22,135 nt of DNA. It comes from a virus. The translations under genes and the position numbers were made by a program. Below, piece by piece: positions 6,668 through 13,434 of this stretch (the first letter of the stretch is position 1; each line of letters begins with the position of its first letter). Location of the stretch: the IMG/VR virus record IMGVR_UViG_3300022687_000019, positions 1-22,135 of that record; one strand, written 5' to 3'. The notes beneath the pieces were generated by a model. That model did no database searches and was not told the DNA's origin. It saw only the letters and a list, made by a program, of their open reading frames with translations.

Positions 6668-7711
6668 ATGAATGACACGGCAAGCACAAGCCCGACATTG
6701 AACGGACAAGGCGGATGGGCGCTCCCGACCCTCCAACCCGATATTTCTCAAAACCGGCCAGGCCGCTCCGAAGCTGATCTCAAGCTCTGGAACATTCTTG
6801 TCACGCGCGTAGCCAAGATCGGCGAATTGCACGGATGGAGCAAATCCGATGTGGCTGCCCGCATCGACATGCCAAGCGGCACTTTCAGCCAATGGTTTTC
6901 GGGCAAGTATGACGGACGTCTCGAAACCCAAAACGAAAAGGTCGAACGCTGGATCGCTTCGGTTGACGAGATGGCCGGGATGGCTGCGACCGTACCTGTC
7001 AGCCCCGGCTTCATAAGCACCCGAACGGCAGGCGATATCACCAGCACCCTCATCTTTGCACAGATGATGCCTGACTTTGTAACAATCACGGCAGCAGCAG
7101 GAACCGGCAAGACAATGGCCTGCAAGCAATTCTCGATCACGCGGCCAAACGTCTTCATGGTCACCATGAGCCCGCACACCAAGACCGTGCACGGCATGCT
7201 TGTTGAGCTGGCCACAGCACTCGATATCACCCAGCACAATCCGGCCAAGCTGGTTCGCGCAGTCGGGCGCCGGCTTCTCAACACTGGCGGCGGATCGTTG
7301 CTGATTGTCGATGAGGCTCAGAACCTGATCGACAGTGCAGTCGATCAGCTCCGGCACTTTGTCGATATATACTCCTGCGGGGTCGCCCTGGTCGGCAATG
7401 AGGAAATTTACTCCCGGTTCGCTCGCAACACCGACGGGCCGTCTTATGCCCAGATCAAACGACGGATTGGCAAGCGGGTCCGATTGGCCAAGCCCCGCGC
7501 CGAGGACATCAACGCACTTCTTGATGCCTGGGCAGTTACTGATCCTGAAACCCGCAAAGTCCTGACCGGCATCGGCATGAAGGACGGAGCATTGGGTCAG
7601 ATCGACAAGACGCTCAAGCTTGCCTCAATGACAGCCGCTGCCAGCGGACAAAAGGTGAATGCCGCCTTGATCCGCGCTGCCTGGTCCAACCGCGATGTGG
7701 AGGGCATGTGA
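6668..7711 (+). CDS. B: Mu-type transposition ATPase (MuB)
   Basis: This AAA+ ATPase selects target DNA and activates the transposase. It has 347 residues (MuB has 312). The N-terminal part (about 38-82) is a helix-turn-helix: ILVTRVAKIGELHGWSKSDVAARIDMPSGTFSQWFSGKYDG. The ATPase core has a Walker A motif AAAGTGKT at 142-149 (Lys148, Thr149) and Walker B LLIVDEAQ at 211-218 (Asp215, Glu216). Next comes a sensor region (GVALVGNEEIYSR) and a helical C-terminal domain. The start has AAGGA about 10 bases upstream. It follows A after 71 bases that contain a strong hairpin. Confidence 0.94.
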   Translation: MNDTASTSPTLNGQGGWALPTLQPDISQNRPGRSEADLKLWNILVTRVAKIGELHGWSKSDVAARIDMPSGTFSQWFSGKYDGRLETQNEKVERWIASVDEMAGMAATVPVSPGFISTRTAGDITSTLIFAQMMPDFVTITAAAGTGKTMACKQFSITRPNVFMVTMSPHTKTVHGMLVELATALDITQHNPAKLVRAVGRRLLNTGGGSLLIVDEAQNLIDSAVDQLRHFVDIYSCGVALVGNEEIYSRFARNTDGPSYAQIKRRIGKRVRLAKPRAEDINALLDAWAVTDPETRKVLTGIGMKDGALGQIDKTLKLASMTAAASGQKVNAALIRAAWSNRDVEGM

Positions 7712-7712
7712 C

Positions 7713-8036
7713 ATGAGCCTCGCTCTCTCAAGAACATCGCCTGTCAGCCGTGAAGTCGGGCTCATCGCCGAACTGGTTTCGCAAAACCTCACCGAGGATG
7801 GCCTCTATCTGGCGAGCGACAGGGTCGCGCTTCTTCTCAAACGGCTTGATCTCATCAAGCGCCAGATCGCCAGTCTTGAACATGAAGTTGGCGCGTTTCG
7901 CGCAGCGGAGGCGGACTTTGCGGCGGCCGGTGTGCTGGATGATCTCTGCATGGAAGTCCTGCAAGGCGGTGTTCTCGATGCCGCCCAGGGCGAACCGGTT
8001 GTCTATCCGGATTTCATGAAAGGAAAACGGAAATGA
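7713..8036 (+). CDS. Small early protein, unknown
   Basis: The 107-residue product starts at 7713, two bases after the MuB stop. An ATG further upstream lies inside MuB and is rejected. It is mainly helical: residues 38-65 (DRVALLLKRLDLIKRQIASLEHEVGAFRAA) look like a short coiled coil. The C-terminus is PVVYPDFMKGKRK. It is acidic in the middle and basic at the end. No family is recognised. Its last codons overlap the next start (ATGA at 8033), so it is part of the early operon. Confidence 0.7.
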   Translation: MSLALSRTSPVSREVGLIAELVSQNLTEDGLYLASDRVALLLKRLDLIKRQIASLEHEVGAFRAAEADFAAAGVLDDLCMEVLQGGVLDAAQGEPVVYPDFMKGKRK

Positions 8037-8311
8037 GCGATTTTCTCTCCGATCGTCTGAAGACCACCAGGGATGCGTTCAAGCGCCATGCGCATGGCGG
8101 CAAGAGGTTTTCGTCCGACGAGATCATCGGTTTGGTTGACCGCTTTGACGAGATGGTCGCCGCAGCCATTTATCTGGAAGACGATCTTTTACGTCGCCAG
8201 TCGCCCGAAACCAGGCGCATCGACCAGCTGATAGCTCGGTCCACAAACGTCGTCGCCTTGCAGCCGAGACCAGTGCGCACATCGCCTCCAGGCGGAGGTG
8301 ATGCGGCATGA
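8033..8311 (+). CDS. Small early protein, unknown
   Basis: The 92-residue product is linked to both neighbours by ATGA overlaps, at 8033 and at 8308. The N-terminal two thirds are helical and highly charged (LSDRLKTTRDAFKRHAHGGKRFSSDEIIGLVDRFDEMVAAAIYLEDDLLRR). The C-terminus is proline-rich and probably unstructured. No membrane helix or metal motif is visible. I do not recognise a family. Small helical proteins of this kind are usual in the semi-essential early region of Mu-like phages. Confidence 0.65.
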   Translation: MSDFLSDRLKTTRDAFKRHAHGGKRFSSDEIIGLVDRFDEMVAAAIYLEDDLLRRQSPETRRIDQLIARSTNVVALQPRPVRTSPPGGGDAA

Positions 8312-8370
8312 GCTACACAATCGCGGCAATCGCTACGACCGTTTTCTCCACTCCCACACAAAGGAAATGA
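8308..8370 (+). CDS. Possible 20-residue leader peptide
   Basis: An ATG at 8308 overlaps the previous stop and opens a 20-codon frame ending at 8368-8370. The frame's last bases overlap the ribosome binding site and start codons of the DUF3164 gene. The encoded peptide is hydrophobic in the middle (YTIAAIATTVF) and ends TQRK. It may only carry ribosomes from one gene to the next by translational coupling. There is no evidence for a function of the peptide itself. Confidence 0.3.
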   Translation: MSYTIAAIATTVFSTPTQRK

Positions 8371-8372
8371 TG

Positions 8373-9029
8373 ATGAACCAGGCTGTCATTTTTGAAGAAC
8401 GCCCCGATGAGGGCATCACCAATGTCAACGGCAAGCCCTACATGGCCGATGCAAAGGGCGCACTCGTGCCCTTGGAAATGGTCAAGCCGGCAGACAAGCT
8501 CGAAGACGAGACCGTGCGCAAGATCATAAGCTTCGCCACCGATCTGTCAGACCAGATCGCACGGTTTCGTGGGCATACCATGACGGATCTTGGTGAGTTC
8601 GACGCGCTGCTGGAGCAGGAGTACGACACCAAAAAGGGTGGCAAGAAGGGCAACCGCACCTACCAGACCTTTGACGGTCTCAAGAAGGTTGTCGTGTCAG
8701 TCGCTGACTTTGTCGATTTCGGCCCGCAGTTACAGGTCGCAAAGACGCTGATCGACGAGTGTCTGAATGAATGGTCGGCAGACAGCCGGCCCGAGATCCG
8801 CGCCATCGTCACCCGCGCGTTTAACACCGACAAGGAAGGTCAGATCAACCGCTCTGAGATCTTCATGCTGTTGCGCATGCAGATCGAAGATGAACGTTGG
8901 CTCCGGGCTATGGAAGCAATTCGCGATGCGATGCGAGTGACCGGTTCGAAGCAATATGTTCGGTTTTATCAGCGCGACCGCATCACGGACCCGTGGTCAG
9001 CTGTCACAATCGATCTAGCGAAGGTCTGA
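8373..9029 (+). CDS. DUF3164 family Mu-like phage protein
   Basis: The product has 218 residues. The opening NGKPYMADAKGALVPLEMVKPADKLEDETVRKI is the characteristic start of the DUF3164 family, which sits after gene B in many Mu-like phages. A helical middle region follows. The family's C-terminal part (DRITDPWSAVTIDLAKV, preceded by residues on recurring DR/YVRFYQR) is also present. The exact biochemical role is unknown. Three consecutive ATGs (8367, 8370, 8373) compete. The third has AAGGA at 8361-8365 with a seven-base gap and was chosen. A 20-codon leader frame ends within this start region. Confidence 0.88.
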   Translation: MNQAVIFEERPDEGITNVNGKPYMADAKGALVPLEMVKPADKLEDETVRKIISFATDLSDQIARFRGHTMTDLGEFDALLEQEYDTKKGGKKGNRTYQTFDGLKKVVVSVADFVDFGPQLQVAKTLIDECLNEWSADSRPEIRAIVTRAFNTDKEGQINRSEIFMLLRMQIEDERWLRAMEAIRDAMRVTGSKQYVRFYQRDRITDPWSAVTIDLAKV

Positions 9030-9033
9030 TCCA

Positions 9034-9225
9034 GTGCTCAAACCCGCACCCGCCGAGATCATTGATCTCTTCAGGTGGCGCGCGGCTTGCGACATCGAAG
9101 TGCGACGCCGGGAACTTGCCCGGCGCATTCAAGCCCTCAAACCCAATGCCTGGCGTCGGATCGAATTGCAGGCCGAATTGAGGCGGCTGACCATCAAGGC
9201 TTTAGAACTGGAGACGAGACTTTGA
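9034..9225 (+). CDS. Small basic helical protein, unknown
   Basis: This 63-residue protein starts at a GTG five bases after the previous stop. It ends inside the start of the next gene (TTGA). The sequence alternates Arg/Glu/Ala in a single long helix (VRRRELARRIQALKP...RRIELQAELRRLTIKALELETRL), basic overall. It could bind nucleic acid or form a coiled coil. No family is recognised. The codon pattern and tight overlap with neighbours support a real gene. Confidence 0.6.
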   Translation: MLKPAPAEIIDLFRWRAACDIEVRRRELARRIQALKPNAWRRIELQAELRRLTIKALELETRL

Positions 9226-9866
9226 CCGCCCTTGCCACCATCCACATCGGCCTCAAGCAGCTGGGCATCGTCGAGGATGATGCGCGCGATCTGTACGAAC
9301 GATTGACTGGCGAGCGGAGCTTGCGCGCTATGCGACCAAATCAGCACCAGACGCTGATAGACGAATTGGTCCGCCTGGGCTTCAAGCCGACCTCAAAAGG
9401 ATCTCGAAAGCGGCTGACAGGCAAGTATGCGCCCAAACTCCAGGCGCTCTGGATTGCCGGTTACAATCTCGGTCTGATCAGAAACAGGGATGATGCGGCG
9501 CTGCTCGCCTTCGTCAAGCGCCAGACCGGGATCGATCACACCAGGTTCCTCAGATACCAAGATGACGCCTCAAAGGCGATAGAGGCGCTCAAGGCATGGC
9601 TGGCGCGTGACGGCGGCGTGGACTGGAGCAATGACCGGTTCTTGCCCGACTGGACACAATCCAACGGCTACCGGATTGCACATGCACAGCATCGCAAACT
9701 CGAAGCGATGGGCCTGGTCATCGGCGCCGACCTTGAAGTCTGGCTCCATGATAATGGTTTTGCTAGCGCCTCCGCGCTGTCCGACCAGTCATGGATCACA
9801 GTCATGAACAACATGGGGTCCCTGATCAGGGACCGTGGCGTGGCGAAGAAGCAGGGCCAGATGTAA
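9222..9866 (+). CDS. gemA: GemA/Gp16 family early regulator (DUF1018)
   Basis: The product has 214 residues from a TTG at 9222 that overlaps the previous stop. GGAGACGAG lies just upstream. An in-frame ATG at 9075 would run through the whole preceding gene and is rejected. The sequence LATIHIGLKQLGIVEDDARDLYERLTGERSLRAMRPNQHQTLIDELVRLGFKP is the signature of the Mu GemA/Gp16 family. It is followed by KLQALWIAGYNLGLI and FVKRQTGIDHTRFLRY, also typical. In Mu, GemA modulates host gene expression and affects DNA gyrase; whether this homologue does so is unknown. It precedes the Mor-like gene, as in Mu. Confidence 0.9.
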   Translation: MTALATIHIGLKQLGIVEDDARDLYERLTGERSLRAMRPNQHQTLIDELVRLGFKPTSKGSRKRLTGKYAPKLQALWIAGYNLGLIRNRDDAALLAFVKRQTGIDHTRFLRYQDDASKAIEALKAWLARDGGVDWSNDRFLPDWTQSNGYRIAHAQHRKLEAMGLVIGADLEVWLHDNGFASASALSDQSWITVMNNMGSLIRDRGVAKKQGQM

Positions 9867-10279
9867 TGGTCCAATCGTCGCTACCAGGATTGCTAGGGCA
9901 AATAGCCGACATTGCCGGCCCTGAAGCGGCGCTCCTGATCGCGGACGCACGCGGAGGAACCCGCGTGGACATTCCAGCCGAAGCCAAGCAGGTGCATTGG
10001 CTAACCGAGTGTGTGGGCTTCGAGGTGGCAGACCAGATCTGCAAAGGCCTGGCGATCGTCGATGCTGATGACCGCAAGAAGGGTGTGACCCATGAAGTCC
10101 TGCCGCTGGGGGCCTCATCTGTTCTCAAGAAAGCCAAACGACGCTTGCGGCAGGCGCTGGAAAACGGCCACAGCGCCCGTGAAGCCGCACGAATTGCGGG
10201 ACTGCACGAACGCACGGCTTGGCGCGAAAAGGCCCGGTTGAACGGTCCGAATGACGACGACCAGCAAAGTCTGTTCTGA
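9866..10279 (+). CDS. mor: Mor-type middle/late transcription activator
   Basis: This 137-residue protein belongs to the Mor/C activator family, which turns on the next transcription phase in Mu. Mor landmarks are present in order. An N-terminal dimerisation part (LPGLLGQIADIAGPEAALLIADARGGTRVDIP) matches the GGGQVYIP region of Mu Mor. A short linker follows, then a C-terminal helix-turn-helix at about 95-125 (ALENGHSAREAARIAGLHERTAWREKARL). The segment VHWLTECVGFEVADQICKGLAIVDADDRKKGV is a little longer than in Mu Mor. The ATG at 9866 overlaps the GemA stop (TAATG). It is the last early gene, with a 138-base regulatory region following. Confidence 0.85.
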   Translation: MVQSSLPGLLGQIADIAGPEAALLIADARGGTRVDIPAEAKQVHWLTECVGFEVADQICKGLAIVDADDRKKGVTHEVLPLGASSVLKKAKRRLRQALENGHSAREAARIAGLHERTAWREKARLNGPNDDDQQSLF

Positions 10280-10417
10280 ACGGCTTGCTTTTTCCCTTAA
10301 AACTTGGTCTCAATTGGTTGCAGGTAAGGCGCTACTGACGCCTGTCAGCCCCTAGATTGAAGGTTTCTGCCCCAGGTTCGTGAGCACGTTGTTCCCGAAC
10401 TTGCTGAAGGCAGACCG
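10280..10417 (+). promoter_or_regulatory. Middle/late promoter region with CTGACGCCTGTCAG dyad
   Basis: This 138-base gap separates the early operon from the endolysin operon. At 10335-10348 it has CTGACGCCTGTCAG, an imperfect palindrome with five-base arms. The same form, as a perfect palindrome and also followed by CCC, recurs at 18650-18663 before the protease/capsid operon. A second small dyad AGGCG/CGCCT (10327-10331, 10339-10343) overlaps it. A TAGATT at 10353-10358 could be a -10 box. Mor-type activators bind short dyads upstream of weak promoters, so this is the natural Mor target. Confidence 0.55.
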
Positions 10418-11383
10418 ATGTCGAACCTCCCTTATGACCCACGCCTCATACCGTTCACCGGCCATAATGAAGGCAAGGTGCTAAAAGCCTATCGTTGCCC
10501 GGCCGGCGTCATCACGATCGGATTTGGTTTCACATGGGGGTCGAAGATTTTCCGGGAGTGGTGGCTTGAACGCCATGGTCGAAAGCTGCGCCTGGGCGAC
10601 ATGATCTCGGAAGCGGACGCTTTCTACCTGCTCAAGGCTATCATTGACCGTGAGTATTCCAAACCGGTGATGAGCCGGGCACCGAAAGCCACGCCGCACG
10701 CTAAAGCAGCGGCGATTGATATGCTTATCAATTGCGGCCTGGGGGCGGCGAAATGGACATGGTTCGCTGCCCTTGTCCGTAATGATGTGCGCGATTCCGC
10801 CCGCCGTCTAAAGGTGACCGCACTGACCGCCAACGGCCGGCGACTGCCAGGCCTCGTGCGCCGCCGTGCCGAGGCGGCGACCATCATGGAATTCAACAAG
10901 TGGCCTGCCTGGGTCAAGGAACCCCGCACGCCGGCACCCAAAGAGATCAAGGCCGTCATGCCGTCGTGGCATCTCGGTGAGGATGACCGCAAACAAGCCA
11001 TAAAATGGCTGATCAAGCTTGGTTATCTGGCCCAATCTCCGAAACCGAACAACGACCTGATCGTGTCGGCAACCCGACGCTTTCAGGGAGTCCATCCGCA
11101 GCTTGATGTTGATGGCATACTTGGCAGGGCCACACTCGATCAGCTCCAACGAGTGATCGATCTGAAGGCCAAGTCAGCCAAGGGTGCGGCAGGCTCCACT
11201 GCTGGTGCCGCAGCCGGCGCATCCGATCATGTGGCCGGTGCGACCGGCTACGGCGACTGGATCCTGTATGGCAGCCTTGCCGTTCTGGTCGTCGGTGGCG
11301 CCTGGCTCGCTTGGCGTTATCGCGACGAACTGGCACTGGCGCTGAAGGGATCGGCGACGCTTCGAAAGAGAGGCCGGGCATGA
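10418..11383 (+). CDS. GH24 endolysin with PG-binding domain and C-terminal membrane anchor
   Basis: This phage lysozyme hydrolyses the glycan strands of peptidoglycan. The catalytic region at residues 1-165 has Glu18, Cys27 and Thr33 in HNEGKVLKAYRCPAGVITIG, the E-8-C/D-5-T spacing of T4/P22-like muramidases. Residues 178-248 resemble a peptidoglycan-binding domain (AIKWLIKLGYL...ATRRFQGVHPQLDVDGILGRATLDQLQ). A Gly/Ala-rich linker follows, then one hydrophobic helix at about 282-299 (WILYGSLAVLVVGGAWLAW) and a basic tail. It has no N-terminal signal. It starts the lysis operon; the holin gene overlaps its end. The C-terminal anchor is unusual, since many endolysins carry N-terminal signal-arrest segments. 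Confidence 0.9.
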   Translation: MSNLPYDPRLIPFTGHNEGKVLKAYRCPAGVITIGFGFTWGSKIFREWWLERHGRKLRLGDMISEADAFYLLKAIIDREYSKPVMSRAPKATPHAKAAAIDMLINCGLGAAKWTWFAALVRNDVRDSARRLKVTALTANGRRLPGLVRRRAEAATIMEFNKWPAWVKEPRTPAPKEIKAVMPSWHLGEDDRKQAIKWLIKLGYLAQSPKPNNDLIVSATRRFQGVHPQLDVDGILGRATLDQLQRVIDLKAKSAKGAAGSTAGAAAGASDHVAGATGYGDWILYGSLAVLVVGGAWLAWRYRDELALALKGSATLRKRGRA

Positions 11384-11922
11384 GTGTGCTGGCAGGCATC
11401 CTTGCAGGCATTGCTGCCGAAATCGGTGCTCCGTTGGTCAGGAAGATCCTGGAACCCAAGATAGGAGCGACCGGCGGCGCGCTTGCTGAGACTGTCATCA
11501 AGACCATTGCGGGTAAGGCTGGTGTTGAACCTTCTGAATTGCCTGATCTCGAACCAGCCATTCTTGAAGAAGCTGTCCGGACAACCGAAGCAGAAGCGCC
11601 TGAATTGATCGCGCTCTATGCGGCCGGGCTCGAAGGTCAGTTCGCCCTGCTTCAGACCGAAACCAAGGAAGGCTTCTGGCAGTCTTTCTGGCGTTACGGC
11701 TGGATGTATCTCCTCGCTGTTTTCTGGGTCTGGCGGATCATCGCAGCTCCGATCGTCAATCAGCGGCTGGGTTCAGGCGGCGGAATGATGATCGAGATGA
11801 TTGATGTCGCCACCCTGATGACACTCACCTCCTGGTTCATGGCGCTCTACATGGGTGGCCACACCGTCAAGGATCTCGGCAAGAATGTGATCGAGGCGGT
11901 GCTCAAGCGGGGCAAGACGTGA
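11380..11922 (+). CDS. 3TM holin-like protein
   Basis: The start at 11380 overlaps the endolysin stop codon (ATGA). The longer frame beginning inside the endolysin gene is rejected. The 180-residue protein has an amphipathic N-terminus with an Ile/Ala-rich helix (VLAGILAGIAAEIGAPLVRKILEP). An acidic middle follows. The C-terminal half carries hydrophobic segments around 112-128 (WRYGWMYLLAVFWVWRIIAAP) and 148-165 (ATLMTLTSWFMALYMGG). This matches the 'holin of 3TMs' family found beside lysozymes in alphaproteobacterial phages and gene transfer agents. It would form the membrane hole or lesion that releases or triggers the endolysin. Confidence 0.8.
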   Translation: MSVLAGILAGIAAEIGAPLVRKILEPKIGATGGALAETVIKTIAGKAGVEPSELPDLEPAILEEAVRTTEAEAPELIALYAAGLEGQFALLQTETKEGFWQSFWRYGWMYLLAVFWVWRIIAAPIVNQRLGSGGGMMIEMIDVATLMTLTSWFMALYMGGHTVKDLGKNVIEAVLKRGKT

Positions 11923-12131
11923 GCGCCGCCGACTTCATGATCGAGCAGGCCGAGGAGCGGGTCGCGCGTGAGCGCGATCTGAAGCTTGAACAGGCCACCA
12001 GGCTGGTGGCCAGATCCGGGCGGAAAGATTGCCGGGATTGTGGAAGCGCGATCCCGGAAGAACGCCGCAACGCCGCCCCCTTCGCGCAGCGTTGCATTGA
12101 GTGCCAGCAAGCCTTCGAACGGAACCGGTGA
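11919..12131 (+). CDS. DksA/TraR-family C4 zinc finger protein
   Basis: This 70-residue protein starts with a GTG that overlaps the holin stop. Its C-terminal half has the four-cysteine zinc finger of the DksA/TraR family: CRDCGSAIPEERRNAAPFAQRCIECQ. This has Cys-x2-Cys, the IPxxR motif, and a second Cys-x2-Cys. The N-terminal half is a charged helix (MIEQAEERVARERDLKLEQA). Family members bind in the RNA polymerase secondary channel and change promoter choice without needing ppGpp. Such small versions are common in the lysis region of Mu-like phages. Confidence 0.9.
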   Translation: MSAADFMIEQAEERVARERDLKLEQATRLVARSGRKDCRDCGSAIPEERRNAAPFAQRCIECQQAFERNR

Positions 12132-12533
12132 ATGGATGAATTGGGTAACAAGCTGATCGAGCAGGCCGGACCCGTCGGCGCGGCGCTTGGCGTGGCGATC
12201 CTTGCTGCCGGCGCGGTTGTCGCCAGGGCGAAGGGTTGGCTGGGTTTCTCGGCACAGGTGAAGAGTGATGTGCCGAAGGCGGACACCAATGACGACGTCA
12301 TGTCTGAACTACGCGCGATCAACGGACGGCTGGGCAAGTTCGACGAGCGCATCACTGAACTCGAACATGACCTGGCATCACGCCCGACCAGAGAGGACAT
12401 TCACAGGATCGAGATGTCCATGGTTCGGCTTGATGAACGCATGACCGCTTTGACAGGAAACGTAAAGGCCACCGGAGCGGGTGTTTCCCGGATCGAGAAT
12501 TTTTTGCTTGAGCTATCGAGAAAGGCAAAGTGA
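12132..12533 (+). CDS. DUF2730 family membrane coiled-coil protein
   Basis: The 133-residue protein has one hydrophobic segment near the N-terminus, about 14-31 (PVGAALGVAILAAGAVVAR). It is followed by a long charged coiled coil. The region RPTREDIHRIEMSMVRLDERMTALTGNVKATGAGVSRIENFLLE matches the DUF2730 pattern of Mu-like phages (PT+D+H...L...+L...V..VEN-FLL). The start ATG directly follows the previous stop. It may help with lysis as an inner-membrane, periplasm-spanning component, because no other spanin-like gene is visible here. That is inference from position and architecture. Confidence 0.8.
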   Translation: MDELGNKLIEQAGPVGAALGVAILAAGAVVARAKGWLGFSAQVKSDVPKADTNDDVMSELRAINGRLGKFDERITELEHDLASRPTREDIHRIEMSMVRLDERMTALTGNVKATGAGVSRIENFLLELSRKAK

Positions 12534-12835
12534 TGTTTGAAGGCTATGCCGAATACTATGAACAGGACGCCCGTCTTACAATCCTGAAGGCGCTGCATGC
12601 AGAGAGCGATGGTCGGCTCAACGAAGTCCTGATCACAAAAAACCTCGACGCCTTCGGCTATCGGCGTTCACGCAATTGGGTGAGAACCCAATTGCGTGCG
12701 CTGGAAGAAGTGGGCGTGATCAAAATCGCGGAGGCCGGTACCGTGATGCTGGCTACCTTGCTGCAGTCGGGCGTTGATCATGTCGAGCGCCGGACGATTG
12801 TTGAAGGCATTGCTCGTCCTTCTGCGGGCAACTGA
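12533..12835 (+). CDS. Winged-helix phage protein, VpaChn25_0724-like
   Basis: The 100-residue protein has the sequence pattern of the Mu-like family placed directly after DUF2730. The pattern is RLTILKALHAESDGRLNEVLITKNLDAFGYRRSRNWVRTQLRALEEVGVIKI, then a beta wing (GTVMLATLLQSGVDHVERR), ending GIARPSAGN. This is a winged helix-turn-helix with recognition helix at about 44-58. The start could also be GTG 12530; ATG 12533 has AAAGG at the better distance. The coding sequence contains a perfect 13-bp hairpin (12669-12698) over the recognition helix. It probably binds DNA, but the target is unknown. Confidence 0.8.
   Translation: MFEGYAEYYEQDARLTILKALHAESDGRLNEVLITKNLDAFGYRRSRNWVRTQLRALEEVGVIKIAEAGTVMLATLLQSGVDHVERRTIVEGIARPSAGN
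12669..12698 (+). repeat. Perfect 13-bp inverted repeat with GAGA tetraloop inside a coding region
   Basis: CACGCAATTGGGT (12669-12681) and its exact complement (12686-12698) flank a four-base GAGA loop. GAGA is a GNRA tetraloop, so the RNA hairpin would be very stable. It lies entirely within the winged-helix gene and is not followed by a T run, so it is not a classical terminator. It could slow ribosomes, be a processing site, or be a protein-binding dyad. Confidence 0.7.
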
Positions 12836-12837
12836 TC

Positions 12838-13434
12838 ATGGCCAAGGACAAGGAAGGCCGTGGCTGGCTTAGCAAGATGGATCGCCTGCCTGATGAGGCA
12901 GGCCACGTCGTGGCCTGGGCCGCGCTGGAGCTGGGTGCCATGGAGCGCCCGCAGACAGAGATCTATGCAGAGTTCCGCGACAAACTCATCGCCCTTCAAG
13001 GGGAACTCGGTCTCGGGTTCGATATCCCGTCATTCTCTGCTTTCAACCGGTTTTCAACCAAGAAAGCCATGATGACGCGGGTGTTGGAGCAGCGGAACAA
13101 GATCACCGAGGCGCTGGCCGACAAGCTCACCCCGAAATCATCCGACGACCTGACAAAGTACCTGACCGAAACTTTGAAGACGCTGATTGGAGACATGATC
13201 GAGGCAGCGATGATGGGCCGTGCGAATGTGTCGACAAAGAATGTCATGGAGCTGTCGTCAGCGCTTCGCCAGGTAATCACGGCGCAGGCGACATCCTCCA
13301 AGCATCGTCGCACCCTCGATGCCGAGGTCGACATCAAAATCGAGGAGACAATCGAAACGGTCAGCAAACAAGTTGGCCTCTCAACTGAGCAGGTTGCGCA
13401 AATCCGCCGCGACGTTCTGGGGGTGCGTGAATGA
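12838..13434 (+). CDS. Small terminase subunit, Mu gp27-like (DUF3486)
   Basis: The 198-residue protein belongs to the DUF3486 family of Mu-like phages, the DNA-recognition partner of the large terminase. Evidence is the opening KMDRLPDEAGHVVAWAALELGAMERPQTEIYAEFRDKLIAL, typical of the family's RLP...W....L. start, and a helical DNA-binding part. The central region SFSAFNRFSTKK follows, then long helices and a charged end. It starts two bases after the previous stop, and the large terminase start overlaps its stop (ATGA at 13431). It would direct packaging of host-flanked Mu-like genomes. Confidence 0.88.
   Translation: MAKDKEGRGWLSKMDRLPDEAGHVVAWAALELGAMERPQTEIYAEFRDKLIALQGELGLGFDIPSFSAFNRFSTKKAMMTRVLEQRNKITEALADKLTPKSSDDLTKYLTETLKTLIGDMIEAAMMGRANVSTKNVMELSSALRQVITAQATSSKHRRTLDAEVDIKIEETIETVSKQVGLSTEQVAQIRRDVLGVRE

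Noticed and set aside
6593-7357. 254-codon minus-strand frame opposite MuB
   Set aside because: Antisense shadow of a gene with clear Walker motifs; no recognisable product.
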